Shown: positions 41,580-50,433, counted from the first letter of the stretch. The stretch: 64,000 nucleotides of DNA from Streptomyces sp. NBC_00490 (GCF_036013645.1 NZ_CP107869.1:1488001-1552000), one strand, 5' to 3'. The notes: generated by a model not told the origin, from the letters alone. Numbers and translations: made by a program.

Positions 41580-42005
41580 TCACTCTTCCCAGTGCGCGAG
41601 GCGGTCCATGGCGGCCGCGGTCCGCTCGAAGCCGTCGTCGCCGAGCAGGGCGCGCACTTCGGCGTTGAAGCGGTCGATCTCGGGCCGGGCCGCCTCCAGT
41701 GCCGCCTGCCCGCCCTTCGTCAACTCCAGCACCACGGCCCGGTGTTGCCTCGGGTGCGCCTGCCGCGAGAGCAGCCCCGACGTGGTGAGGCGTCCGACGA
41801 GCCCGGTGACCGCGGACTCTCGCAGACCGAGCGCGTGGGCGAGCCCCTGCTGGGTGATGCCCGGCTCTTCCTGTACGGCGAACAGCGCACCGAGCTGTGC
41901 GGTGGTGACGCCGGCGACGGCGAGGCAGCGTCGGTCCAGCGTGGTGCGCAGACGGTGTGCCGCCCGCTGCATCAGGTAGTACAGGCGCTGATCCGGCTCG
42001 ACCAT
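41580..42005 (-). CDS. MarR family transcriptional regulator
   Basis: A 141-aa winged-helix protein: LYYLMQRAAHRLRTTLDRRC, TTAQLGALFAVQEEPGITQQ, GLAHALGLRESAVTGLVGRL and SRQAHPRQHRAVVLELTKGG. The ATG at 42005 is the first consistent start. It is divergent from the hotdog thioesterase gene with an 80-bp gap that contains a perfect 20-bp palindrome, so it very probably represses both itself and that gene. Confidence 0.92.
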   Translation of the reverse strand: MVEPDQRLYYLMQRAAHRLRTTLDRRCLAVAGVTTAQLGALFAVQEEPGITQQGLAHALGLRESAVTGLVGRLTTSGLLSRQAHPRQHRAVVLELTKGGQAALEAARPEIDRFNAEVRALLGDDGFERTAAAMDRLAHWEE

Positions 42006-42043
42006 GGGCCGATCTTGACAGAGGACACCGAGCCGCGCCACCC

Positions 42044-42063
42044 TCACTTCACTAGTGAAGTGA
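42044..42063. promoter_or_regulatory. Perfect 20-bp palindrome, MarR operator
   Basis: TCACTTCACT followed immediately by its reverse complement AGTGAAGTGA. It lies 38 bp from the marR start and 21 bp from the thioesterase start, in the middle of their divergent promoter region. The length and symmetry fit a MarR dimer site. Confidence 0.8.
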
Positions 42064-42084
42064 CAGTGAGAGGTGGGCCTGACC

Positions 42085-42498
42085 ATGGATCTGGACCTCG
42101 CACAGAAGGTCCTGGCGGAGCAGCCCTTCAGCAGACTGCTGGGCGCCCGTGTGACGGCGTTCGGGGACGGTGAGGCGACCCTCGAACTGGACATCCGGCA
42201 GGACCTGTTCCAACAGTACGGCTTCGTCCACGGCGGAGTGGTCTCCTACGCGGCCGACAACACGCTGACGCTCGCCGCGGCCACCGTGGTGGGGCCGGGC
42301 CTGATCACCTCCGGCTTCACCATCGACTACCTGCGCCCCGCGACGGGCGAGATCCTGCGCGCGCACGCCCAGGTGGTGCGGGCCGGCCGCACCCGGGTCG
42401 TGAGCCGCTGCGACGTGAGCACGGTGGACGCCGACGGCCAGCGGACGCTGTGCGCGGTGGCCCAGGGGAACATCGCGGTGATCGACGCGAAGAACTAG
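42085..42498 (+). CDS. PaaI-type hotdog-fold thioesterase
   Basis: A 137-aa hotdog protein. The core YGFVHGGVVSYAADNTLTLA (about 45-65) carries the PaaI-type HGG active-site turn, with the Asp of AADN at the catalytic position. SGFTIDYLRPATGEILRAHA then matches the following strands. It should hydrolyse an acyl- or aryl-CoA thioester. GAGAGG lies upstream of the ATG at 42085; a GTG at 42073 abuts the SD and is less likely. Its start lies beside the MarR palindrome. Together with the MarR regulator, an aromatic- or fatty-acyl-CoA-linked stress role is plausible. Confidence 0.9.
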   Translation: MDLDLAQKVLAEQPFSRLLGARVTAFGDGEATLELDIRQDLFQQYGFVHGGVVSYAADNTLTLAAATVVGPGLITSGFTIDYLRPATGEILRAHAQVVRAGRTRVVSRCDVSTVDADGQRTLCAVAQGNIAVIDAKN

Positions 42499-42499
42499 G

Positions 42500-43756
42500 T
42501 CAGAACTCCACCGGGTCCCGCACGATCGGGCACGTCATGCAGTGCCCACCGCCACGCCCGCGCCCCAACTCGGCGCCGACGATGGTGATGACCTCGATGC
42601 CCGCCTTGCGCAGCAGGGTGTTGGTCTGCGTGTTGCGGTCGTAGGTGAACACCACGCCGGGCTCGAGCGCGACCGCGTTGTTGCCGCTGTCCCACTGCTG
42701 GCGCTCGGAGGCGTAGATGTCCCCGCCGGTCTCCACGACCCGCAGGCCGGGCAGGCCCAGCGCCTTGGCCACGACGTCCACGAAGGGCGTCGAGCCCTCG
42801 TCGACGAGTTCCACGCCCGGCGCCTTGTCGCCGGGCCGCAGGGAGAACGTGTGGACGCCGTCCATGATGGCCGGGTAGAGGGTGACCAGGTCGCGGTCGG
42901 CGAACGTGAAGACCGTGTCGAGGTGCATGGCGGAGCGCAGTTTCGGCATGCCGGCGACGATCACGTGCTCGGCGGCGCCGTTCCGGAACAGCGCCGCGGC
43001 CACCTGGGTGATGGCCTGACGTGAGGTGCGCTCGCTCATGCCCATCAGGACGACGCCGTTGCCGACGGGCATGATGTCGCCGCCCTCGAACGTCGCCTGC
43101 CCCCAGTCGAGTTCGGGATCACCCCACCAGACGGTGGAGCCCGCGAAGTCGGGATGGAAGGTGTAGACCGCCTTCATCAGCAGCGTCTCGTCGTGCCGGG
43201 CCGGCCAGTACAGCGGGTTGAGCGTGAGGCCGCCGTAGAGCCAGCACGTGGTGTCCCTGGTGTAGAGGGTGTTGGGCAGCGGAGGCATGAGGTACTCGCG
43301 CACGCCGGTCGACTCCCGGGCGAGTTCGAGGTAGGGCGTGCGGAAGTCGTCGGGCAGGTCGGTCGTCGCGAGACCGCCGATCAGGTACTTGGCCAGGCGC
43401 TCCGGTTCGAGGGACTCGAGGAACGCGCGCGTAGTGTCGACCAGGCCGAGGCCGACCTCGTTGGCGACGATCTTCCGGTCCAGGAGCCAGTCCCGAGCGC
43501 CCGGGACCGCCATGGTCTGGGCGAGCAGGTCGTGCAACTCGACCACGTCGACGTCGCGTTCGCGCAGTTTGTTGACGAAGTCGGCGTGGTCGCGCTGGGC
43601 GTTCTCCACCCACATGACGTCGTCGAAGAGCAGGTCGTCGGAGTTGGTGGGGGTGAGTCTGCGGTGGGCGAGCCCGGGCGCGCAGACCAGCACCTTGCGC
43701 AGTCTGCCGACCTCGGAGTGGACGCCATGGGCGGGACGGCTGTCTTGACTGGTCAC
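42500..43756 (-). CDS. arcA: Arginine deiminase
   Basis: A 418-aa enzyme converting arginine to citrulline and ammonia. [20 protein letters not shown] and [20 protein letters not shown] open the guanidino-transferase fold. [60 protein letters not shown] (catalytic His) and [18 protein letters not shown] (nucleophile Cys in the HCMT stretch) are diagnostic. The length is normal. It lies 30 bp downstream of the antiporter gene on the same strand. The rest of the pathway (arcB, arcC) is absent from the window. Confidence 0.97.
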   Translation of the reverse strand: MTSQDSRPAHGVHSEVGRLRKVLVCAPGLAHRRLTPTNSDDLLFDDVMWVENAQRDHADFVNKLRERDVDVVELHDLLAQTMAVPGARDWLLDRKIVANEVGLGLVDTTRAFLESLEPERLAKYLIGGLATTDLPDDFRTPYLELARESTGVREYLMPPLPNTLYTRDTTCWLYGGLTLNPLYWPARHDETLLMKAVYTFHPDFAGSTVWWGDPELDWGQATFEGGDIMPVGNGVVLMGMSERTSRQAITQVAAALFRNGAAEHVIVAGMPKLRSAMHLDTVFTFADRDLVTLYPAIMDGVHTFSLRPGDKAPGVELVDEGSTPFVDVVAKALGLPGLRVVETGGDIYASERQQWDSGNNAVALEPGVVFTYDRNTQTNTLLRKAGIEVITIVGAELGRGRGGGHCMTCPIVRDPVEF

Positions 43757-43786
43757 GGTGGGGCACCTTTCCGGACGACTGGGAGG

Positions 43787-45205
43787 TCAGAGGCTGATCC
43801 AGCCGAGGGCCAGCGCGACGATCCCGAGGACCGCGCCGGCCACCGAGACGGCGAGGATGACGTACTCGCGCGGCGAGAACAGCGCTCTGCCCTGCTCCCT
43901 GCGCGCCATCACGAACAGCACGGTGGCGGGGGCGTAGATGATGAAGGAGACGAGGACGAACTTCAGCCCGGCCGCGTAGATGAGGAACGCGGTGTAGACC
44001 GTGGCGAGGGCGGCGATCATCAACTGCCCCCGCTGCCCGCCCCAGCCGATCTTCACCGCGAAGGCGGCCGCCAGCAGGAACGGGATCAGCGTCAGCGCAC
44101 TGGTCAGATCGAGGGCGAAGTTGAACGCGTCGTCCGAGAACAGTGTGATGACGAGGAAGATCTGACTGAGCAGCGTGGACATCACGAGGGCCGGCACGGG
44201 CACGTCGGCCGGCGTCGCGCGCTTCAGGAACCGCGGCATGTCGTCGTCCTTGGCGGCCACGTACAGCACCTCGGCGGCCATCAGCGTCCAGGCGAGATAC
44301 GCGCCGAGGACGGAGACGATCAGGCCGACGCTGACGAAGACCTGGCCCCAGTTGCCGACGGCGTGCTCCAGCACCCCCGCCATGGAGGGCTGACGCAGTT
44401 CGGCGATCTCGGCCATCGGCATCAGGCCGTACGACACGATGGTCACCGACGCGAAGACCGCGAAAACGCTGAGGAATCCGAGGATCGTGGCCCGGCCGAC
44501 GTCCGCACGGCGTTTGGCGTGCCGGGAGTAGACGCTGGCGCCCTCGACGCCGAGGAAGACGAAGACGGTGGCCAGCATCGTGCCCTTGACCTGGTTGAAC
44601 AGGGAACCCGCGTAGTCGGCGCCGCCGAAGTTGTCGGCGAAGACGCTCGGCTCGAGGTAGAAGAGCGCGAGGATGACGAAGACGATGATCGGCACGACCT
44701 TGGCGACCGTGACGATCCGGTTGATCGCCGCCGCCTCCTTCACGCCCCGGCTGATGAGCGCGAAGAACAGCCACAGCCCCACGGAGGAGAGCACCACCGC
44801 GAGCACGGTGTCGCCGTCGCCGAGCGCGGGTGCGATCGCCCCGACCGTCGACATGATCAGCACCCAGTACGTCACGTTGCCGACGCAGGCGCTCGCCCAG
44901 TAGCCGAACGCCGAGAAGAAGCCGAGGTATTCGCCGAAGCCCGCCTTGGCATAGGCGTACACGCCCGCGTCGAGGTCGGGTCTGCGCACCGCGAGCGTCT
45001 GGAAGACGAAGGCCAGCATCAGCATGCCGGTGCCGGCCACGGCCCACGCGATCAGGGCACCGGCGACTCCGGTCTCCTGCGCGAACCTGCGGGGCAGGGA
45101 GAAGACGCCGGCACCGACCATCGAGCCGACCACCATGGTGGTGAGCGTCGGGAGGGAGAGTTTCGCGGCGGGGGGAGCCTGGGTCTGTGTGTCGGCCTGG
45201 GTCAT
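43787..45205 (-). CDS. Arginine/ornithine antiporter-like APC transporter (ArcD type)
   Basis: A 472-aa, 12-helix inner-membrane transporter. It opens with LSLPTLTTMVVGSMVGAGVF then SLPRRFAQETGVAGALIAWA, the APC-family substrate loop. Further blocks are DAGVYAYAKAGFGEYLGFFS, FVFLGVEGASVYSRHAKRRA and VLGAYLAWTLMAAEVLYVAA. Together with the immediately downstream arcA it should exchange arginine for ornithine or citrulline. An ArcD-versus-ArcE (arginine/citrulline) distinction cannot be made. It is divergent from the BaeRF3 gene, sharing a 171-bp region with a 22-bp-spaced direct repeat. Confidence 0.9.
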   Translation of the reverse strand: MTQADTQTQAPPAAKLSLPTLTTMVVGSMVGAGVFSLPRRFAQETGVAGALIAWAVAGTGMLMLAFVFQTLAVRRPDLDAGVYAYAKAGFGEYLGFFSAFGYWASACVGNVTYWVLIMSTVGAIAPALGDGDTVLAVVLSSVGLWLFFALISRGVKEAAAINRIVTVAKVVPIIVFVILALFYLEPSVFADNFGGADYAGSLFNQVKGTMLATVFVFLGVEGASVYSRHAKRRADVGRATILGFLSVFAVFASVTIVSYGLMPMAEIAELRQPSMAGVLEHAVGNWGQVFVSVGLIVSVLGAYLAWTLMAAEVLYVAAKDDDMPRFLKRATPADVPVPALVMSTLLSQIFLVITLFSDDAFNFALDLTSALTLIPFLLAAAFAVKIGWGGQRGQLMIAALATVYTAFLIYAAGLKFVLVSFIIYAPATVLFVMARREQGRALFSPREYVILAVSVAGAVLGIVALALGWISL

Positions 45206-45313
45206 GTGCGTCCTACGACGGTGGGAGCACCACCGTCGTGCGCGGCACAGGGCCGTCCCTCGGTGATGCGGAGAACGTCATCCGGCGACTCAGGCGACGC
45301 TAACAGCGAATCA

Positions 45314-45347
45314 CCCTGAATGCCCGACTTGGTTGCCCCTAATGCCC
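45314..45347. promoter_or_regulatory. Direct repeats in the antiporter/BaeRF3 divergent region
   Basis: CCCTGAATGCCC (45314-45325) and CCCTAATGCCC (45337-45347) are near-identical and about two helical turns apart, on one face of the DNA. They lie just upstream of a TATCGT -10 candidate (45365-45370) six bases before the BaeRF3 ATG. They are a likely activator or repressor site. Confidence 0.5.
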
Positions 45348-45376
45348 TATCCGGCAATCAGTCCTATCGTGCTGAT

Positions 45377-46474
45377 ATGGAGCACGCACTCAGTCCCACG
45401 ACCCTCACAGAGCTGCGGCGCCCGCGCCCCTATCCGGCCGTGTCCGTGCTGACGCCGACACATCGCCGGGAGCCCGAGAACACCCAGGACCCGGTCCGGC
45501 TGCGCAATGTCGTGGCCGCGGCCAAGAAGCAGTTGGAGGCCGATCCCGCGGTCAGCCGGGAGCGGCGCGCCGATGTCGAACGACAGCTCGACCAGGCCCT
45601 CTCCGAGGTGGACCTGGCCCATGCCGAGGACGGCCTGGTGATCTTCGCCGCTCCGGGTGAGCACCAGGTGTGGTCGCTGGCCCGCGCCGTACCCGAACGC
45701 GTGGTCCTCTCGGACACCTTCCTGACCCGCAATCTCGTCTCCGCGCAGGCCTCCGAGCGGCCGTTCTGGGTGCTCTCGGTCTCCGCCGACCAGGTCACGC
45801 TGTGGAACGGCGGCACGGACCGGGTCACCGAGCACCGCGCCGGCGGCTTCCCGCTGACCAGGAGCCGGGAGAACTTCGACGCCGAGCGCCAGGAGCGGAT
45901 CGGCGATCTGCCGAGCACCTTCCGCGACGAGGACACCCGTCACTTCCTGCGGGATGCCGACACCGCGATGGGCAGACTCCTGCGAGAGGACCCGCGGCCG
46001 CTCTACATCACGGGCGAGACCGCGGCGCTGTCCGCGCTGGACGAGGTCGGAAGCGCCACCAAGGACGCCGTCCACGTCCCGCACGGCGGCCTCGCGCACG
46101 GCACCCCGGACGCGGTGTGGCAGGCCGTACGACCGCTTCAGGAGGCCGAGGCCCGCAAGAACACCGCCGCCGTGACCCGCGAGCTGGAGACGGCACGCGG
46201 TCGCCGGGCCTTCGCGGCCGGCGTCGACGAGGTGTGGCAGAGCGCCCGGGAGGGCCGCGTCCGCTTGCTGGCCGTCGAGGAGAACTACCGGGTGACCGTC
46301 CGCGACGAGGGCGGCGACCATCTGGTCCCCGCGCTGAGCGGCGATCTCGACGCCCGCGAGGACATCGTGGACGAGATCGTCGAGCAGTGTCTGGAGACCG
46401 GCGCCGAGGTCCGCTTCGTACCGGACGGCACGCTGGGCGACGCGAGCGGGATCGCGGGGGTTCTGCGGTACTGA
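45377..46474 (+). CDS. BaeRF3-domain (bacterial eRF1-like) protein
   Basis: A 365-aa protein with the layout of bacterial archaeo-eukaryotic release-factor-like domains, family 3. PYPAVSVLTPTHRREPENTQ is the starting strand and loop. RNVVAAAKKQLEADP and DGLVIFAAPGEHQVWSL follow, then a helical middle, and the C-terminal RVRLLAVEENYRVTVRDEGG and EDIVDEIVEQCLETGAEVRF. The family is proposed to act at ribosomes, but its function is unproven. There is no SD; a TATCGT hexamer six bases before the ATG at 45377 suggests a leaderless mRNA. It is often found in stress or dormancy loci, which fits the arginine genes opposite. Confidence 0.82.
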   Translation: MEHALSPTTLTELRRPRPYPAVSVLTPTHRREPENTQDPVRLRNVVAAAKKQLEADPAVSRERRADVERQLDQALSEVDLAHAEDGLVIFAAPGEHQVWSLARAVPERVVLSDTFLTRNLVSAQASERPFWVLSVSADQVTLWNGGTDRVTEHRAGGFPLTRSRENFDAERQERIGDLPSTFRDEDTRHFLRDADTAMGRLLREDPRPLYITGETAALSALDEVGSATKDAVHVPHGGLAHGTPDAVWQAVRPLQEAEARKNTAAVTRELETARGRRAFAAGVDEVWQSAREGRVRLLAVEENYRVTVRDEGGDHLVPALSGDLDAREDIVDEIVEQCLETGAEVRFVPDGTLGDASGIAGVLRY

Positions 46475-46480
46475 AGACCG

Positions 46481-46513
46481 GAGCGCCCTCACACACTTCC
46501 GAAGAGGGCGCTC
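46481..46513. terminator. Bidirectional hairpin between BaeRF3 and SsgA-like genes
   Basis: GAGCGCCCTC (46481-46490) and GAGGGCGCTC (46504-46513) are perfect complements with a 13-nt loop in a convergent junction. The structure overlaps the last codons of the SsgA-like gene. Confidence 0.65.
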
Positions 46514-46902
46514 AGACCGCGGTCCACCTCCGCACTCAGATCCTCCTCGCCGGCCGCGACCACGGCGTACGTCCGCAGCAGGAAGCGGTGCAGCGCGGAG
46601 GTGTCGAACTGCAGCAGGGCCAGCCCGTACGGCGAGTGGAGCTCCACGACCGTACGGGCGCGTCCGCACGGCCACAGGTGCACGTCCCCGGCGCCCGCCG
46701 GGCCGCGCAGCCCCGCCTCCAGCAGGGAGCGGGCGAAGGTCCAGCTGACCACCTCACCGTCGAGCGCGACCTCGGGCGGGAAGTCGAGGTGCACCGCGAG
46801 CGGGTCCGCGGAGGTGTAGCGGAGCGTCGTGGGGACGGGCAGTTCCTGCTCGTCGCCGGTGATCAGGCGGCCGTGGGCGGACTGTTCGAGGTCGATGTCC
46901 AT
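46489..46902 (-). CDS. SsgA-like sporulation/cell-division protein (SALP)
   Basis: A 137-aa member of the Streptomyces SsgA-like family: LPVPTTLRYTSADPLAVHLD, FPPEVALDGEVVSWTFARSL, LEAGLRGPAGAGDVHLWPCG, ELHSPYGLALLQFDTSALHR and FLLRTYAVVAAGEEDLSAEV. SALPs guide septum placement and spore-wall assembly by recruiting FtsZ and wall enzymes. GGAG precedes the ATG at 46902. A CRP-type site lies about 100 bp upstream. I cannot assign the paralogue (ssgA to ssgG). Confidence 0.93.
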   Translation of the reverse strand: MDIDLEQSAHGRLITGDEQELPVPTTLRYTSADPLAVHLDFPPEVALDGEVVSWTFARSLLEAGLRGPAGAGDVHLWPCGRARTVVELHSPYGLALLQFDTSALHRFLLRTYAVVAAGEEDLSAEVDRGLSALFGSV

Positions 46903-46991
46903 GGTCGGTCTCCACTACGGGTCGGAGGTCGGCCGTATTTGCCGATGTCTGTACGAGCTCGCAGATGCCGTTTGCATTACGCCGAAGCCCG

Positions 46992-47017
46992 CATCAATTG
47001 ATGTGACCTGCGTCACT
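46992..47017. promoter_or_regulatory. Palindrome plus Crp-like site upstream of the SsgA-like gene
   Basis: CATCAATTGATG (46992-47003) is a perfect palindrome. It runs into TGTGA-CCTGCG-TCACT (47002-47017), a close match to the CRP consensus TGTGA-N6-TCACA. The site is 90-115 bp upstream of the SsgA-like ATG. The 480-bp region 46903-47382 holds no convincing gene; a 63-codon frame at 47143 lacks Streptomyces codon bias. Confidence 0.5.
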
Positions 47018-47382
47018 CGCCAAGCGGTGTGAGCGGTTCTTCGCCCGCCGAACCCGCCCATCGGGACCCCTGCGCGCGACGCCCCGGCACCGTCCGGTCC
47101 CCGCCTGCCGACCCATAGAACAGGGGGCCGTCGAACACATAAATGAATGCTGACCCGGAGGCCCTCAGGATCCGTCAACTCACGTACCCTGACTACGACT
47201 TGCCCCATCGGGTGACGTACGCCAATCGCACGGGGAAACCCCTCCGTGAAGACTGTGGCATATGCCAGAAGCACCACCGTATCGTGTGTTGCCGAATCCC
47301 TTACAGGGCGTCGCGGGCTGTGCCACAGTCGTAACGGTCCCTCCGCCAGCCTTGGCCGTATCTCCCCGCATCGGAGCGCGTC

Positions 47383-48810
47383 ATGCCGTCCCATCTCTCT
47401 GCGGACCGCCCACCCGCCCAGCCGCCGGGCGGCGGCTCGGTCGACGCGCTCATATCGCAGACGCGACGGCTCAAGGGCGACGTGCACGCCGTACGACGGG
47501 ACGCCCAGGACGACGGATCGGACCCGCAGGGACGCTGGCAGCGCGCGCTGTACGACCTGGCGCTGCACCAACTCAACGACCTGGACGAGCACTTGGCCCA
47601 GCTGCGGGAGGGCCCACCCGCGCCCGCGGTGGTCGAGCCGGCCCCCGCCACCGGAACCGCGCCGACCGCTCCCCGGCGCGACTCCCTGCTCAGCAGGGTG
47701 GGCAGCGCGGAGTGGAACCTGCTGACGGACGAGGCCAGTTGGTCCGGCGAGCTCTACCAGATCCTGGGCCGCGATCCGCAGACTCCCCCGCTCACCCTCG
47801 ACGAACTGCCGTCCCTGGTCCTCGACGAGGACCGGCCGAGGCTGACGTCGATGGTCACGGACTGCCTCGTCGACGCCAAGCCCATCGACGGGGAGTTCCG
47901 CGTCCTGCGCCCGGACGATGCCGTGCGCACCGTGCACATGATGGGCGAGCCCGTGCTCGACGCCGACGGCAGCACCGCGTCCATGTGGGCCGTGCTGCGG
48001 GACGTCAGCGAACTGCGCCGCAGCCAACGGGTGGTGAGCGAGACCCGTGACTCGCTGCAGCACCACCAGCACCGCGCGCAGACCGAGCACCGGCTCGCGG
48101 TCGAGCTGCAGGAGGCTGTGCTACCGCCGTGGCGCGGCTCCCTGCGGCTCCCGCGACGCAGCCCCGAGACCCTCGATCTGGCGGCGCGCTATCTGCCGTC
48201 CTCGACGAGCGCGATGATCGGCGGCGACTGGTACGACGCCCTCGAACTCGCCGACGGCGACATGCTGCTCAGCGTCGGCGACCTCACCGGCCACGGCGTC
48301 GCCGTGACCTCGGGCATGGCGACCCTGCTGGGTGCCGTGCGCGGCATGGCCATGGCGGGCACCCAGCCGGGACAACTGCTGTCCTGGCTCAACCAGTTAC
48401 TCGACGCCACCGTGCAGCCCGCGCTCGGCAGCGCGATCTGCTGCCGCTACCGGCCCGAGACCCGCACCCTCGCCTGGGCGCAGGCCGGACACCCCGCCCC
48501 GCTGCTGTTCCGCGACGGGACGGGGCGCAGGCTGAGCGCACCGGACGGCGTCCTGCTCGGCGCGACCTCGGGCGCCTCCTACGAGCAGGCCGAAGAGCCC
48601 CTCGAACCCGGCGACCTGCTCGTGCTGCACACCGACGGGCTGGTGCCCGGGCACGACAGCATGGCGGCCGTGAACCGTCTCCTCGACCTGGCCCCGCGTT
48701 TCGACGAGGCGCGCACCGCACAGGACTGTGTACGGATGGTCGTGGAGGAGTTCGGCGGGACCGAGCGCGAGGACGACGCCTGCGTGCTCATCGCCAAGGT
48801 GACCGGCTGA
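47383..48810 (+). CDS. PAS-domain SpoIIE/RsbU-type PP2C phosphatase (TTA-containing)
   Basis: A 475-aa serine phosphatase that would dephosphorylate an anti-anti-sigma factor. An N-terminal coiled helical part, a PAS domain (about 105-215: AEWNLLTDEASWSGELYQIL, GEFRVLRPDDAVRTVHMMGE) and a short coiled coil precede the PP2C domain. The metal-binding motifs are IGGDWYDAL, SVGDLTGHGVAVTSGMATLL, HTDGLVPG and EREDDACVLIA. The sequence CAG TTA CTC puts a TTA leucine codon in frame (48397-48399, codon 339), so full translation should need the bldA tRNA and occur late in development. No cognate kinase or STAS gene is adjacent. Confidence 0.92.
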   Translation: MPSHLSADRPPAQPPGGGSVDALISQTRRLKGDVHAVRRDAQDDGSDPQGRWQRALYDLALHQLNDLDEHLAQLREGPPAPAVVEPAPATGTAPTAPRRDSLLSRVGSAEWNLLTDEASWSGELYQILGRDPQTPPLTLDELPSLVLDEDRPRLTSMVTDCLVDAKPIDGEFRVLRPDDAVRTVHMMGEPVLDADGSTASMWAVLRDVSELRRSQRVVSETRDSLQHHQHRAQTEHRLAVELQEAVLPPWRGSLRLPRRSPETLDLAARYLPSSTSAMIGGDWYDALELADGDMLLSVGDLTGHGVAVTSGMATLLGAVRGMAMAGTQPGQLLSWLNQLLDATVQPALGSAICCRYRPETRTLAWAQAGHPAPLLFRDGTGRRLSAPDGVLLGATSGASYEQAEEPLEPGDLLVLHTDGLVPGHDSMAAVNRLLDLAPRFDEARTAQDCVRMVVEEFGGTEREDDACVLIAKVTG

Positions 48811-48838
48811 GAATCGGCCGCCTGAGAATTCGGGGTTC

Positions 48839-48869
48839 CAGCGCACAAACCCCCTATGCCCGTGCGCTG
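48839..48869. terminator. Inverted repeat at the phosphatase/nsdB junction
   Basis: CAGCGCAC (48839-48846) and GTGCGCTG (48862-48869) are perfect complements with a 15-nt loop in a convergent junction. The second arm is inside the nsd coding end. Confidence 0.5.
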
Positions 48870-50344
48870 TTGCCGCCCTTGGCCACCCTCGGCAGGGCCA
48901 GCTTGATCTCCTCCCTCAGCTCGTAGATCTTCGGGTAGCTGGAGTACTCGGCGGTGAGCCGGTACATCTGCCGCAGCCGGTCCCAGGTGCGGTGCGAGGA
49001 GTTGGATCCCATCGACACCAGAGCCAGCCGGGCGTACCGGTCCGCCTGTTCCGGGTCGTCCGCGATGAAGCAGGCCGAAGCCATCGACAGGAAGTCGAAG
49101 ATCTTCGACCGCTGCCGTCCGTCGACCCGCAGCGCCAGGGCCTTCTCCGCGTAGTGCTGGGCGTGCACGGCCGCGGTCGGCTCGTGCTCCGCCAGCGTGC
49201 GGTAGGCCAGGGCCTGCATGCCGTACAGATCCTCCTCCTTGAAGGTCTGCATCCAGCTGGGCGGTGGCACGTCGCCCTGGTCCGAGACGAAGAGGTCCTC
49301 CGCCTGTCCGAGGGTGCGGCGCATCGCCTGCCCCTTGCCCATGGACGCCTGTGCCCAGGCCTCGATGGTGTAGAGCATCGCCCTGGTGCGCGGCAGCACC
49401 TGTTCCCCGGAGCCGGACTGGGCGAGCTTCATCAGGTCGAGTGCGTCGTCGGGCCGGCCCAGGTGCACCATCTGGCGAGCCGCTCGGGAGAGCGCCTCCC
49501 CGGCGCGGGGCCGGTCGCCGCCCTCACGGGCCGCATGGGCGGCGATGACGAAGTACTTCTGGGCCGTGGGCTCCAGGCCGACGTCGTGCGACATCCAGCC
49601 CGCGAGCACGGCGAGGTTGGCGGCGACGCCCCACAGGCGCCGCTGCAGATGATCGGGGTGTCGGTAGGCGAGCATGCCGCCCACCTCGTTGAGTTGGCCT
49701 ACGACCGCCTTGCGCTGCAGCCCGCCGCCGCGAGCCGCGTCCCACGCCCGGAACACCTCGACGGAACGCTCCAGTTCCTCGATCTCCTGCGATCCGATGG
49801 GGGCGGCCTCGTAGCGGTCGAACCCAGCGGGGTCGGCGTGCAGGGGATCGTCGAATCTGGGGGCGTCGGCCGTCAGGGACGGATCGGAGTGCAGCCAGTC
49901 GTGCATGGCGCTGCTGAGTGCGGATCCTGCGGTGAGCGCGACGCCCGCACCCACCAAGCCGCGTCGGTTGAGCATGAGGTCCATTCCCGTGAATTCGGTG
50001 AGGACCGCCGCGGTCCGCTCGGGCGCCCACGGCACACCGTCGGGATGTTCCACACTCCCGGCGTCCTGCCGTTTCCCCGTACGCCCGTGCCGGACCAGAC
50101 CGAGGTCCTCGATGGTCACGACACGGCCGAGACGCTCGGTGAACAGGGCAGCCAACACACGGGGCACCGGATCGCGCGGGATCTCTCCCGTGTCGATCCA
50201 ACGCCGCACCCGTGAGGTGTCGGTCGACAGCTGGGGGTGACCCATGGCCGCCGCCTGCCGGTTGACCAGCCTCGCGAGTTCACCCTTGGACCAGCCGGCC
50301 AGGCCGAACAGGTCCGAAAGGCGGGTGTTGGGTTGTCCGCTCAC
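48854..50344 (-). CDS. nsdB: NsdA/NsdB-type TPR-like negative regulator of antibiotic production
   Basis: A 496-aa cytoplasmic protein. The N-terminal DNA-binding-like region reads LSDLFGLAGWSKGELARLVN and HPQLSTDTSRVRRWIDTGEI, then PRDPVPRVLAALFTERLGRV. A linker with a hydrophobic stretch (MLNRRGLVGAGVALTAGSAL) is followed by TPR-like helices (QLNEVGGMLAYRHPDHLQRR, MVHLGRPDDALDLMKLAQSG, EEDLYGMQALAYRTLAEHEP). This matches NsdA/NsdB, which repress antibiotic production in S. coelicolor. NsdB is favoured because of the nearby long chaplin, as recalled from that genome; NsdA remains possible. Tandem 10-bp repeats lie 62-90 bp upstream. Confidence 0.8.
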   Translation of the reverse strand: MSGQPNTRLSDLFGLAGWSKGELARLVNRQAAAMGHPQLSTDTSRVRRWIDTGEIPRDPVPRVLAALFTERLGRVVTIEDLGLVRHGRTGKRQDAGSVEHPDGVPWAPERTAAVLTEFTGMDLMLNRRGLVGAGVALTAGSALSSAMHDWLHSDPSLTADAPRFDDPLHADPAGFDRYEAAPIGSQEIEELERSVEVFRAWDAARGGGLQRKAVVGQLNEVGGMLAYRHPDHLQRRLWGVAANLAVLAGWMSHDVGLEPTAQKYFVIAAHAAREGGDRPRAGEALSRAARQMVHLGRPDDALDLMKLAQSGSGEQVLPRTRAMLYTIEAWAQASMGKGQAMRRTLGQAEDLFVSDQGDVPPPSWMQTFKEEDLYGMQALAYRTLAEHEPTAAVHAQHYAEKALALRVDGRQRSKIFDFLSMASACFIADDPEQADRYARLALVSMGSNSSHRTWDRLRQMYRLTAEYSSYPKIYELREEIKLALPRVAKGGNSARA

Positions 50345-50405
50345 GTCAAGCCCCCAGGTTCTCGGCTGAGTTGACAGTAGCCCGGTGGGAGGTGCCGAGC
50401 GACTA

Positions 50406-50433
50406 TTCGCCAGGGTTCGCCAGGGTGCGCCAG
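50406..50433. repeat. Tandem 10-bp direct repeats in the nsd/phosphotransferase divergent region
   Basis: TTCGCCAGGG (50406-50415) is repeated exactly at 50416-50425 and followed by TGCGCCAG (50426-50433), giving almost three copies with one helical turn per copy. On the minus strand they run straight into AATAGT, a possible nsd -10 box. The rest of the 253-bp gap shows no gene. Confidence 0.65.

Noticed and set aside
47143..47334. 63-codon frame upstream of the phosphatase gene
   Set aside because: Low third-position GC and no SD or conserved features; the region looks like promoter DNA.
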